This document shows, piece after piece, positions 32,701 to 44,013 of a stretch of DNA of 64,000 nucleotides; position 1 is the first letter of the stretch, and the number at the start of each line of letters is the position of its first letter. The position numbers and the translations under genes are program-made. Below the pieces are notes generated by a model. It worked only from the letters and a program-made list of their open reading frames with translations, was not told the origin of the DNA and made no database searches. Source of the DNA: Fragilariopsis cylindrus CCMP1102 (lineage: Eukaryota > Bacillariophyta > Bacillariophyceae > Bacillariales > Bacillariaceae); contig FMBT01000401.1 in NCBI GenBank assembly GCA_900095095.1, positions 1 to 64,000 on the forward strand. The letters are read 5' to 3'.

Positions 32701-35700
32701 TGTTCCTGTTCTGTTAGTTTTCCATCCGCCGAACCCGACGTGGTTGGTGTCAAAGTTGTCGCAAATGCGTTGAAACACTCGAACGAAGCGGCTCTCTGCA
32801 TGTCACAAGAGCAAGACTTCCGGCAAGATTCGCAACCATGAGTTGCCCAGCCTTACGCATTTTATTCTCATCACTTTCCATGGCAAAATCCTTTGTGACA
32901 ATTTCTTTGGTTGTGATGCATGCAATCGTAACACTACGTTCAACTACAGGTTGAATGATCTCTCGAATTGCTCTATCCACTGCAATCGGAACGGCTCTCT
33001 TCAAAGCTGCGGTATTGAGTGAAGCCAAAGTCCCTGCTTGTGCAGACTGCTGCAAAAGCTCATCCAAACTTTGATTTACCGTCACGTATGCAGCAAGATT
33101 AGGAATTACAGTAGCTTCGTCGTCGCCACCACCAGAAGTGGCCGAACGAGTAGAATCACCTTGTAGCGATATGTTCAAGGCGTTCTTTGCATCCGGCGTG
33201 GAAAGTGCATTCGAGGAAGGTGCTACAGGTACCTTCAAGCTAGCTTTGACGTTGAAGTCAGGATTCTTTTCCTTCACTGGTGCCACTCTCTTAGCCAATT
33301 CTAGGTCCCTTAATGGAATATCCTCCAATCTGGTTCCAAGATTTTTGCACAAAACTTCGACTTCGAACTTGATATTCATCTTGAGCCCGTCTACGTTGTA
33401 AACTGATCGGAACACCCCAAGTAATCCCATTAGCCACGGATTTGGTGGACGAAAAACAAAGGAATTCTTTGCCCCTTCCAAAGTCTTCGCAAGGAAAGGA
33501 GCAACGGCGATCAGCTTCCCTGTTTCATACCCTTGGAGTAGAAGTTCTTTACAGTCCAACATGACTTGTAAAATCGGTCTATTTCTCGCCAACGTAATTT
33601 GACCTAGCCAAATTCCAAGATTTTTTAGATAGCTACGTTCTGAGGACGATGTGGTGATCTTCGGAGACCTAAGTAATTTTCCGATATTTCGATATGCACT
33701 GTCTAAAATTGCTTCGAATAGACCCTTTCCATACTCGCCAAGGTTGTCTAGAAAGCTAAGGTACAATTGGTGGTAATTCGCTTGAGTACTGATTCGCTTC
33801 ACGACAAGAAAGTGTGCAAGCCAGCTAAAGTATTTGGGTTCCAATAAATCCTTCAGCTCTTTAGATTTCTTTTCTACGTTCGACGGAGCAAAGATTGTTG
33901 ATCAAAAACTGAATACGATCCAATAAATTTTCAGGAGGAGCTTCATGCTCTTGCTCCTCGTCGGCTAGGTCTGTTACTGCTCTTCCAAGCATAGGTCCAA
34001 ATTCGGCGATTCTTGGCTTTTCGTCTACAGGTATTACGGGTGCAGAAAGATCACCGATCGAAGACGCGGAAGAAATGGAAGTGGCACGTTCAAATTTGGT
34101 GCTTTGTAATGGAACTGTTTCTTCGATATTTGATGCAAAAGTATTGTTTGCGTTGGGATTTTGCTCTTCAGGGGTTGGTACTGCTGCAGAAATATTCGCA
34201 GTGGAGCTTTGGGTCGTGGTACCTGCGGCTGCCGCCCCGGAAGTTCGATTCTGACTATCAAGCATAGCAGTTTCAATCTCTGCTACCAAAGTTGCATAAC
34301 CTTCCTTCAAATGAGGGATTTGTACAATATGAGAGCAATATTGAGGCCATTCGTGTAAACGCCCTTTGAATTGCTCTAAGGCAAACATACCAAACTGAAA
34401 CATCTTTCCGCTGCTAGTGGTGGATCCCGAAGACGATGGTGGCTTACGAAGAGCTTCCAATACATATCGCAAGGCAATACCAAGTGTAATGCTGCTAACT
34501 AATTGTTCTTCTATAAGTGTTCCGAATAGAATACCTGTAATCCGTAACTCCTTTTCAGGATACTTAGAAAAGAATCTGTACTCGTCAAAGAGATTATGAA
34601 CCATACATGCAAAGATTTCATTTTCTTTCGAGTTACCAGAAGTTTTGAACCGCTTCAACATCTCCACAACCTCACCAATGCTCTGTTCGGAAGTGTAGAT
34701 CTTTTGAAAGTAGGCAGTGGCCATTTCTTCAACGTCATCTGATGCTCCTGTTGATGAGGTAGGACCAGCAGGAGTTCCATCACCGCCGCCATTGTTATTT
34801 TTTCATTGTTGTATTAGACACACTTAAGCTTCCTCTCAAGTTCGGGTGAGTAGTAATACATGCTTCTGAAACAGCCTTCACATTGTCACCAAGTGTCGTG
34901 CCCTGCATTTGAGTTCCATCGGCATTTGAAAATGGTTGGGAAAGTGTAGTAGCATCGAGTGCATTCAAAATTTGTAATGCTGTTACAATATTCTCCAAGC
35001 TCACAAGAGGGGTAGGTTCGGTTCCTCGAAGTGACGCGGTGGAATGCGTCTTAGCAATGTACGATACAATAGCCGCTGCGAATATGCCTACCGTATTCCT
35101 TTGCGATAATTTTTCATTCAACCATGGCTTGAGTTGGAGGAAGTCATTATCAGCCATCACGAATGCGATTGCAACACTAAATTCAGGATCTTTGCCTCCG
35201 TTTAGCAACGAAGCGACTGCATCTGCAGGAGAAGGCAGAAGACGGGCAATGTTGATGATATGAACTAGGGTGGCAACCCGCATCTGAGAGTTGTCTCCGA
35301 TTGTACTCCGCCATGCCTCGAAGCAAGCAGCTGTGACTGTATTTGGCGAAATTGCATAAAGTCTACGAAGCGCAGCTGGTGCATTTTGTACCCGATGATG
35401 AGTATTGGGTCGAAAGAAAAGAGGGATCAATTCCCTCATGAGTTCTGTTTTAATCTGTAGCCCCGCATTGGCCAAAGCTTCTCTCCCGGATTGAGGTGGT
35501 GTATTTGCGACGTGCAATTGCAAACGAACCAACGAGCACAGTAAAACCTCAGGACAGCTTAGTAATCCCCTTACGAACAAATCTCTTACTCGTCGATACA
35601 AAGACGGAATGTCCGACAGGAATAGAAGCCGTTGAAGAATTTCCATCGATGCAAAAGATTGTGGATCAATTCCAGTAGCCCCAGGAGCAGCCGTAGCTGC

Positions 35701-37152
35701 GTCAGCAGATTCTTCTTCATTTAATGGAGTCATGAAAACATTTTGAGGCACAGTCATGATAGATTCAATAATACAAAGCTGCCCTGTCGCATTTCTCCAT
35801 TGCGAAGTAAATGCAGACAAAGGTGGAGCTCGCTTCGCTCCCGCCCGATATAGATCCAACAAACTACGAAATTGGTCTACATCTTTTATAACAAATCCAG
35901 CGAAATCCCAGCACTGAGCAACTAAATTCCAATCCCGAGAGGAATAATCTTGTTCAAGTACCTCCGCTACAGATTTGAGATTCCAACCGTCTGCAGAAAC
36001 CTCACTTCCTCTCCCCGGAATGAGACTTCCCAAAAGTGACGAAGATACACCTATCGCTGATGAGGATCCCTCTGAATCCTTTCCCTTGTCGCTAAAGAAA
36101 TGTATAACTCTAGCCAGCGCCGCTTCGTTCAGTCCAGGTGTAGTATTATTTGCAGTAATTTCGGCCAAAGTTTCCCGAAACGTTGATCGGTTTTGAGTAC
36201 ACGCTGGTCCGATGTCTTGTAAAATATTCGATATCCCGATCGACGAACCAGAGCCGTCGGATGGGGACACGCTACTAGCAACTCCCGAAGCTAGCGCTCC
36301 GAGCGACAACGACTGCGAGTTGATGTTGTTATTATTATTTATGTTGTCCATCTTTATTTCAATATCCTGTTTTGGATCTTTAAGTCTTTCAAGAATTATA
36401 TCGAACGATGGAATATTGTTGGATTCAAAAACCTAACCATACCAAAAATAATAACGAGATATAAATTGTTATTTTAGTTAAACAATTGTCGTGTGTATGT
36501 GTATTACTACTACTGGTTGTAGTAGTTCAATTCCGTTCTTTTTATTTCACGTACCGGATGAGTCTCAAAAATGTCAACGACGTGAGCCACTAGATCTCCG
36601 TCCCAACAATTAATTGGTCCGTTCTCAGTTGCAATAGATGTTGCTTCAAAAAGATCCAATGCGTCTCTTGAAGTTGATTTAGTCTTGTTACCTTTTTCAA
36701 TAGACTTAACCTGCGATGAATATCAATACAGAAAGTTACAATAAGCAAAATATAAATGAAGTCAGAAAAGGCTGAAAATGAAGATTGACTGACTAACTTA
36801 TTTATTAATTACAAACAAGTTACACATAAAATAAGAACTATGGGGGGATTTTATTTTCTCCCCAAATAAGAGAGTCATTTTTACTAACCAATTTCTTTAC
36901 CCAATCGAATAAGACTTTTTGAGGTGCAATTATTCCCCCTTTTCCTTTAGCTCGTTGTCCTTGTTCTTGCTCGTAGACTTGGAAAAGACGAAGAGCCCCC
37001 GGGGCCCGGGGTCTTCTAATTGGAAGCCGATCGTTTGACGAATCCTCAGAGTTTCTCCCTTCTGACGTCTCGTTGATCAAACTAGATACAATGTTATGAT
37101 ACTGCTCCTGATTTTGTACTTGTCCAATCTCGCTCATGGGCCATGTTCCCAA
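29711..37152 (-). CDS. NOT1 (CNOT1), scaffold of the CCR4-NOT deadenylase
   Basis: Four exons: 37152-36889, 36710-36555, 36432-29879 and 29764-29711. The large protein (about 2341 residues after frame correction) matches CNOT1 in order: the MIF4G-type region near YFQKIYTSEQSIGEVVEMLK and VHNLFDEYRFFSKYP; LGIALRYVLEALRKP; the CAF1-binding region with RNIGKLLRSPK, NLGIWLGQITLARNRPIL, VFRPPNPW and FEVEVLCKNLG; the DUF3819-type part with LALVTCREPL; and the C-terminal Not1 domain with LRNMILSATPKGM, PDPFTPNLKIDLLSEI and FWNYPFTR. It ends FESVARSVMPPGVALGGREE. The first exon's Ser/Pro/Lys-rich segment is less certain. Four single-base breaks occur: at the T6 run 34798-34803, the A run 33890-33892, near 32750-32765 and the T5 run 32628-32632. 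Corrected length (7026 nt) is divisible by three. Confidence 0.94.
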
Positions 37153-37367
37153 ATTATTTTTGTTGTGATGTCTACTTAATTATTGTGTGTAAATTGATTT
37201 TCTACAGTACGAGATTAGATCCCCGTAATTTGATTTATTAAGCGCTATGATTGCTTCTGAAAGAAGACAGTCGAACAGCACAACGACAAGAGATGTGATT
37301 TTTTTTTTTTTCGATCGGTTGACGGCAAGAAGCTGAAGTTCTAAAAACATAGCAAAAAATAATGGTA

Positions 37368-37793
37368 CCAGTTTAGGAACTAATGGTACACTTTTTTTTG
37401 CTCGGGATATGAGCCCAATAATTCAACTAGTTAATTACTGCAATAATTCAATTACTTAACTACTTCAATAGAGCATCGACTAGAATGCGGTCTTAAATTG
37501 GTCTAATAGCGTACTCACCGGTCATTATAATAGCACAGAATGATACACTATATTTCTTCTCATAAGCCTACGTTAAATAGACCGATACCCATGGAGGTTC
37601 GATTCAATACATTCCCATTTTCATGTGTTAATAAGGAATTTTCCATTTAATTTTGTCGCGAGGTATCGTGCTAGCATCGGTTACACGGGTAACCGATGCT
37701 CGGTAAAAAAGGCTAGAACTAATTAGACATTTTTTTGTCGTAGCGCGTTGGTACGTTTCTACGGCGAGCATGAGTTATTAGTTCCTAAACTTG
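37368..37793. mobile_element. MITE with 17-bp terminal inverted repeats and TA target duplication
   Basis: The left end CCAGTTTAGGAACTAAT (37368-37384) and the right end ATTAGTTCCTAAACTTG (37777-37793) are inverted copies with 16 of 17 bases matching. The element is flanked by TA on both sides (37366-37367 and 37794-37795), as in Tc1/mariner insertion. It is 426 bp, has no credible open frame, and contains a strong internal palindrome. This is a non-autonomous DNA transposon; the superfamily is inferred from the TA duplication. High end identity suggests a moderately recent insertion. Confidence 0.72.
37673..37700. repeat. Perfect 12-bp stem palindrome inside the MITE
   Basis: AGCATCGGTTAC, loop ACGG, then GTAACCGATGCT: twelve perfect base pairs with a 4-base loop. 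It lies near the right end of the element and would form a stable hairpin in single-stranded DNA or RNA. Confidence 0.85.
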
Positions 37794-38696
37794 TACTGTA
37801 TAATATCATCAACATCATTTGATTACAGAGGTATTAGTAGTACAGTACATTGTAGGTTAAAGGATGCATAGTCTCAACTGGACCTATAATTTAATACATT
37901 AAGGGATGAAGAACTCTCAAACTGAGTGAGTCATCAGTTACATATTTCCAGTTCAATAGTGGAGTCAGATACATTATTATTATTCATCTTTTCTTCTCAC
38001 TCAGCAGCCGGTCGGTCAAGGGGGTGCTTCTTCGTCACTCCTAATTTTCCGAAACAAGCTTGATCTCCTATAAGGGATTCCTGAAACTTTAATCTACTGG
38101 ATAGGGGTAATATAAGTGCTTGCCCATAAGCTCTGCTCCTCAATGCTGGTAGTAATGTTGTTGTATTCACTCACAACATTCATAATGTAGTAAAAGAAGA
38201 AGATATTTAGAAGCTGTAGATAGATTATTTACAAACATGATGATGTTGCTAGTTAGACATAATATACATGCTGTGTAATGTTTTCTCTTTAAGAGCATGC
38301 TTGGTTGGGCCCAAAACATTTGTTGGTGTGGGTAGGGTGATATTTGTGATCTCACATCATTTTAGGGATCACACCAAATTCAAGTGTTCTCCCATCAGCT
38401 GTACTGTCTGTTGACTTCATTTTCTCAGTACCATCAGGTTTTTCTTCAAAGCATCAAAGAGACCTCTCTATCATCAGTCAGAAGCATCCAATCTCAGCTT
38501 ATGAGTCTCCTTGCATATTGGCATGTTTTGCATATTTTGATTAACACGAGAAAACACACGAGAAAATTGATACACGAAAAACCACGTCAAAATAAAGATC
38601 GGCACATATCGTCATCTCAAATCTCGACATCTCGACATCTCGACGATATCACTATTACACTATTGTCCTATTTGATCTGCACCTAGAACATAGGAA

Positions 38697-39956
38697 ATGA
38701 GTGATTACGAGATCACTCTGTTTAATTGCAATGTGGTCGATGTAGTTGCAGGAGAAATTCTAGAAGATCTATGTATTGTTGTAGCATTGGATGGGAAAAT
38801 AGCTCACATCGTCACTAACGACAGCAAAGAATCTTTTGCCCCCCTATCCCGGTATTCCTTCGATTGTGAAGGATCGTATGTAATGCCAGGTCTCATTGAT
38901 TGCCATGTCCATGTGACTGCTTTTACTGCAAATTTTGCGGTCCTCGAGAGAACAACTCCATCCTACGTTACAGCAAAAGCCATGCAATCACTCAAAAGTA
39001 TGTTAAAAAGAGGATTTACGACTGTCCGAGATGCAGGTGGAGCAGATCATGGACTTGCGAGCGCACTAGAAGAGGGAATTTTTAAAGGACCAAGGTTACT
39101 GTTTTGCGGGAAGGCATTAAGTCAAACCGGAGGTCATGGTGATATGAGAGCTCCAGGCGATTTTGCAAAAGCTTTCGATTGTACCTGTGCTGGTTTAGGT
39201 CGTGTCTGTGACGGAGATGCTGAGGTCCGTAAAGCAGCGAGGGATGAAATTCGAAAGGGTGCAACACATATTAAGGTCATGGCTGGAGGAGGAGTTTCAA
39301 GTCCAACAGATCGCATAACATCAACACAATTTTCCATAATGGAGTTAAAGGCAATCGTTGAAGAGGCCACGGCAGCTAATATACATGTTATGGCTCACGC
39401 ATACACACCACGAGCTATTATCAATTCTGTTAAGGCTGGTGTCAAAAGCATCGAACATGGAAATTTATTGGATGAAGAATCAGCCAAAGTCATGGCAAAA
39501 GCTGGAACATATCTTGTACCAACATTAGCAACCTATGACGCTCTTGCCAAAGAAGGAAAGAAAGACGGCCTGAGTGAGGAAATGGCCAAGAAAATTTATG
39601 ATGTGTTGGATGCAGGGAAACGTTCGATTGGAATTGCGAAAGATAATGGAGTTGTCATGTGTTATGGATCAGATTTGTTGTCTGAAATGAGAAAGTATCA
39701 ATTGTCAGGTTTGTCAATGATGGAGGACTCGGGATTGCCTGCTATAGATGTGATCCGCTCCGTCACATCAAATGCTGCAAGTCTACTCGGCATGGAGGCA
39801 GAAATTGGATCAATTGAAGTAGGTAAAATCGCTGATATGATCATTATCAGAAAGAATCCACTTGAATCTACGAGATTATTCGATAATTGGGAGGAAAATT
39901 ATGTCTCTGTTATAAAGCAGGGACGAATTGTATTCAACGAGTTTACTGATGCTTAA
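38697..39956 (+). CDS. Amidohydrolase-superfamily metal-dependent hydrolase
   Basis: A 419-residue intronless protein of the imidazolonepropionase/Xaa-Pro dipeptidase-like group. Metal ligands are visible: HVH in MPGLIDCHVHVTA, the likely carboxylated Lys in HIKVMAGGG, His in VMAHAYTPRA, His in SIEHGN, and Asp in CYGSD. Other landmarks are GFTTVRDAGG, SQTGGHGDMR, and SNAASLLGMEAEIGSIEVGK with KIADMIII, closing the composite beta-domain. The family hydrolyses amides or peptides, and members include arylamidases and ochratoxinase-like enzymes; the substrate is unknown. There is no signal peptide, so it is probably cytosolic. The lack of introns and the strong similarity to bacterial sequences fit an old transfer, but that is inference. 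Confidence 0.92.
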   Translation: MSDYEITLFNCNVVDVVAGEILEDLCIVVALDGKIAHIVTNDSKESFAPLSRYSFDCEGSYVMPGLIDCHVHVTAFTANFAVLERTTPSYVTAKAMQSLKSMLKRGFTTVRDAGGADHGLASALEEGIFKGPRLLFCGKALSQTGGHGDMRAPGDFAKAFDCTCAGLGRVCDGDAEVRKAARDEIRKGATHIKVMAGGGVSSPTDRITSTQFSIMELKAIVEEATAANIHVMAHAYTPRAIINSVKAGVKSIEHGNLLDEESAKVMAKAGTYLVPTLATYDALAKEGKKDGLSEEMAKKIYDVLDAGKRSIGIAKDNGVVMCYGSDLLSEMRKYQLSGLSMMEDSGLPAIDVIRSVTSNAASLLGMEAEIGSIEVGKIADMIIIRKNPLESTRLFDNWEENYVSVIKQGRIVFNEFTDA

Positions 39957-40626
39957 TAACTATAGCCAGACTGAATGCATCATCTTTTTGGACGAAACGA
40001 AAAGATGTCCACTGATAGAAAGGAATTGGCTACAGCGATGAAATGTTAATACATATAACCTCTCGTTCAGTCAACCCAAACAGCGTATGCTTGTTTGGTG
40101 AATACTATACTGCGCCAGATTAAGATGTGCACTCCTTGTGGATTTCAAGGAAGAATTTATCCACCAATCCTTGAAATTGACTTGAATTGTTGTCGAAGAC
40201 GGACTTAGCAGAAGTAACGTCACGCGTTGCGAAAAAGTAAAAAAATGAATTCAAGTTGTATGATATGAAATTGTTACTTCGCTCTGTCTCTGAATAGTGA
40301 AAGGAAGCATACAAGTTTTGAGCATGCGTTATTAGGTTTGAAAGGAGATAAATACATTCTAGCCAGAGCATTGTAATATGAACCATTATCTTGATAGATC
40401 TAAAAAGCCGACTAATAATAGTTTAGAAACGCGACTATTCAGTAGTAGTATATAGTAATTCAGTTTGTTGGGGGAAATTTTATTATACAGCGAAGCCGTC
40501 ATATCATAGATCGCTATGTTATATATATATAGGACCTTTATATATATATATATTGATGTAAAGCCGCATTCACTATTCACGTCGTAAACACTGACTTCGA
40601 CTCCTGTCTCGTGATCCTTGTCAGGG
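39957..40626. other. Convergent spacer with TA repeats
   Basis: About 670 bp between two gene ends. Two alternating TA runs near 40520-40532 and 40538-40552 flank a short GGACC core. No gene is supported. Confidence 0.55.
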
Positions 40627-41490
40627 TTATTGTTGTGTTGCTGCTGCTTCTGCCAATCTTGCATCACGACTCTTCACCTTTTCTTCAAAACTCCGTCCTT
40701 GGACACGACAGGCGGCACGTCGGATTTCATCGACACTGGGTATATCCCCCCCTCCATCTGGTCCTAGTAGTCGTCCAGCAGTTCGATACTTCAACAAGGC
40801 GGATGATAGTTCCTCGAGTGCCGCACTACTCTTTTGTTGATCCTTCTTACCGATGGCTTTTACTAATGCCTTTTGTGACTTCTCGAACTCTTTCGCGGAG
40901 TCTTGCATATCTTTCGCGAACGTCACCTTCACGTTGGTTCCGCCACCAAGTAAACTCGAGGTGTATAACTTCATGGGTAGGATCGTATCATCCGCGATCT
41001 TGAGGGCAAAATCGGAGACGGCCTCCCAATTTTCTTCGCCGATCATTGCGGCAGCATCCGGTATCGCATCATTGCATTTTTTAATTCTGGGTAGATATCT
41101 TTTCTTATTAGTCGGGTAGTAGTAATTCGAGCGAAGGTTGGGTTCGAAGTTACTTTCCTCTTTGGACTGTGCCACAACAGCTTCACGAGAAATTTTCTTT
41201 GGTTTGTTGACGATTTTCGTGGGATCGCTACCAAATTCGTCTAATAATCCTCCAGCGAACGCTGGTGTCGACAGTCCAGCAAAACCGATCATAAATGCTG
41301 CAGCCGTCGTCGCTCCATTGGAGACAAAAGACCTCCGAGAAGAATTGGAATTACTTGTTGTGGCCATCGAGAGTGCTACTCCAGTATTTCGTTGCGTCGA
41401 CGTCGACGTCGACGTCGGCTGTTGAAAGCCCGAAACTGACGACGATGCCAGTCCAAATACTAACAAGTTGAGAGCTATTGTCAGTTTCAT
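40627..41490 (-). CDS. Thylakoid lumen protein, photosystem II extrinsic (PsbQ/Psb31-like) candidate
   Basis: A 287-residue intronless protein with a three-part leader. First is a signal peptide (LTIALNLLVFGLASSS) with SGFQQP, a plastid-entry site. Next is a twin-Arg-like segment SRRSF followed by a hydrophobic stretch (AAAFMIGFAGL) and cleavage site TPAFAGG, so the mature protein starts near residue 77 in the lumen. The mature part is helical and basic: NKKRYLPRIKKC, GEENWEAVSDFALKIADD, LPMKLYTSSLLGGG, a Lys-rich helix with EFEKSQKALVKAI, and ALLKYRTAGRLLGP. This resembles four-helix-bundle extrinsic proteins of diatom photosystem II such as PsbQ' or Psb31. Lumen location is well supported; the exact family member is inferred. 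Confidence 0.7.
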   Translation of the reverse strand: MKLTIALNLLVFGLASSSVSGFQQPTSTSTSTQRNTGVALSMATTSNSNSSRRSFVSNGATTAAAFMIGFAGLSTPAFAGGLLDEFGSDPTKIVNKPKKISREAVVAQSKEESNFEPNLRSNYYYPTNKKRYLPRIKKCNDAIPDAAAMIGEENWEAVSDFALKIADDTILPMKLYTSSLLGGGTNVKVTFAKDMQDSAKEFEKSQKALVKAIGKKDQQKSSAALEELSSALLKYRTAGRLLGPDGGGDIPSVDEIRRAACRVQGRSFEEKVKSRDARLAEAAATQQ

Positions 41491-44013
41491 TCTTGGTATT
41501 TTTCTAGGAATATAATTTTGAAATCTGATAGGCTATATCTCTAACTTGCTGCAACAATGTTCGAACAGGGTACTCTCAACTTGATACCACAAACGCTTCT
41601 GGCGGCGTGGTCGTTAGCAACAACCCACAACGCATTTCAATTTCTATTTATTTGGTTAGGATTTTCTCGAAAAATACGTAAGATCATAGTATTTTCGTGA
41701 AGAAGTGCGTGCCGATGCATGAGTGATGATGTGGTATTCTTATATTGAAGTACAGAAACAGTTCTAATAGTTAAGGTGCACGACTCAGACGACATGGTGA
41801 GAAATGTACGGTACAATAAGTCAATAATTATTATACAAATCAAGATAGATAACATATTTGATGTACAGTACATCAGTTATTGTTTGTTGATCTCCAACAA
41901 GCTAAGGTGGTAGGATCAAGATCAGCGCGAATTTTTGACTTGCCTTTTTGGTCCTCATTGTAACCCCCAATTCTGCACCTATTGTTTCAACGATATCAAC
42001 AGGAACAGGAACAGATGTAACCTCAGTGGAAAGAGACAACATTATTGCGGATGTATCCCACTGCAGCAATGATTGTACTGTTTGATCCTAATGGTTTAAG
42101 ATTTCTTCATTCATTGTGAAAAAATCAGATGTAGAATTGAATTGTAATTTAGAAAACCATTTCAATTTTTATTCAAGGGCTACGATGAAGAAGAAGACAG
42201 GAGACAACAGCAACGATGGTACATTAAGTAACGCTGACGGCATTAAATAATAACAACAACTGATTTGAATCCATGGATTACCATCCGGTCCCAGTCCAAC
42301 AAGAGGCATATCATTATCTATACTAATCAAATTGATTAATACTACTCTCCAACAGGACGGCAATAGTAGTAATGATACGGGAGGAAGGAAGGACAACAAC
42401 AAGCTGAAGCAATAACTAATATACCTTACTTGTGGCTGTCCGGTCTTCTTTTCTTTCTGTTCACCTCACAAAATGATTCGATTCAAATACAAGATGTAAT
42501 TCATTATTTAAGACAACAACAAACAACAACAACAACAACAACAACAAATAATAATGATAAAAACGATAAAAATGGAATAATAACAACAACAACATAATGA
42601 TACGATACGATACGATACGATATGATACAGGAATAACAACAATAACAAATGATAGTAACAACTGCTATGCCATATGATAACAATAATAATACTAGTACTA
42701 CAGCAAGTAAAATATAAAATGATATCAACTAATTCTTTATTCTTCTTTATACTATTTCCCACTCCTCTTCATCTACATCTTCTTCTTCTTCCTCCTTCTC
42801 ACTATCATCATCATCACTATCAACAACAACAACAACAACAAATACTATATGGATTTGAATACTACAACAAGCAATAATAATAACAATTGATTGACAACAA
42901 GGAATAATAATACAATCGATCACCATCCTCTGAGGTTTGCCATTTTATGTATTGTACAGGAATCCCCCATACAGGGAGTTGGTTCTGGATGGTAGGATTA
43001 CATATACATACATGTATATGTCATTATTTTGAAGAATTACAATAATGACAACAAATAACAACTATAATAATAATAAGAAGTGATACCACACATGATACTA
43101 CATGATACGATACCTGATACCAATAATAATAATACAGTAAGTAAAATGTAATATGATATTAACTGATTACTAATTCTTCTTTATTCTTAACAGCTAATCT
43201 CACTCCTCTTCTTCTTCTTCTTCCTTCTCCTCACTATCATCCTTGCCATCCTTGCCATCCTCAACAACAACAACAACAACAACAACAAGTAGTATATGTA
43301 TATGAATACTACATTCCTTTACAAGAACAATAGTAATCTCTCCAGTCCTCTTCCACAACATTGTATCCCTTCTAATGCTGCTGATGATTAGGAGGAAGAG
43401 GAGGAGGATGGTGACAATGAGGTTGGTGATTTGCCTACCGTCCAGGTTGACAATGAGTATGAGAAGACTATCAACTCTCCCAGAAGACGAACATGATGCA
43501 TATCCATTGTTTTAGTAGTTACTAGAAATATATATATATATATATCACCGTTGTCAGTATAACATCAATATAGGTAATATTAATATCACTATTAATATGA
43601 AAGGAAATTCTGATACTTTTATTAGAATTCAATCGAAAAGTAGGGCATGGGAACTTACTTGTTTCCATCATTGACATAATCCACCTCATTGCTTCTACTA
43701 CTATAAAATTAGAAATGGAAGCGAAAAGAATACTAAGAACGCATACTATCCGTCTGTCTACTACCTACTTCAAGCACCTAAGTATAGGTGCGCGTGCATT
43801 GTGTGAAAAATGAGACGATCATGTGCGCCTCACATTTTCGGCGCACGCTGATCCTTCGACCCTCAAAAGAATCAAAATCCATCATTTGAATGGAGGATGT
43901 TAATTCAAAATCAGAATATACGACGTACTTGACACCTCACAAAAATTTTGGTAACTACATTCAATAATTGGTTCCAATTGCTCCTCGCAAAGAATACCTA
44001 CCTTTTCTAATAC
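41491..44013. other. Repeat-rich intergenic region
   Basis: The longest gene-free stretch, 2.5 kb. It is filled with AAC, AAT, TTC and GATAC microsatellites, TACAGTA at 41864 and 43133, and a diverged tandem duplication (42600-43320). An acidic open stretch near 43390-43495 has no partner or start. Between 43780 and 43860 sits a GC-richer patch (gtgcgcgtgc and ggcgcacgc) with an imperfect inverted relation. No gene is supported. Confidence 0.6.
42600..43320. repeat. Diverged tandem duplication, two units
   Basis: Unit A (about 42600-42880) and unit B (about 43095-43320) share the same order of words: a GATAC run, AATAATAAT, AGTAAGTAAAAT/AGCAAGTAAAAT, ATGATATnAACT, ATTCTT..TTTATTCTT, a CTCCTCTTC tract, CACTATCATC, a CAACAACAAC run and ATATGnATnTGAATACTACA. 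The match extends well beyond the microsatellites, so the units are copies of one segment, roughly 425 to 490 bp apart, that later diverged. Confidence 0.65.

Larger units (their letters stand above)
37153..38696. other. Intergenic with a MITE
   Basis: About 1.5 kb between two divergent genes. It holds the 426-bp inverted-repeat element, poly-T (37299-37311) and TACTGTA-type words at 37203, 37794 and 37841. The plus-strand frame near 38384 is not supported as a gene. Confidence 0.6.

Noticed and set aside
37590-37612. tRNA-like TpsiC word (GGTTCGATTC)
   Set aside because: No matching acceptor, D-arm or anticodon stem could be folded around it; it also lies inside the MITE.
43390-43495. Short acidic open stretch that might be a relic of a mobile-element polyprotein
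   Set aside because: Only about 35 codons, no start, no terminal repeats and no second conserved block; too little to assign to any family.
43790-43855. Imperfect inverted GC-rich words
   Set aside because: Pairing is interrupted after few bases and there are no flanking duplications; not enough for an element.
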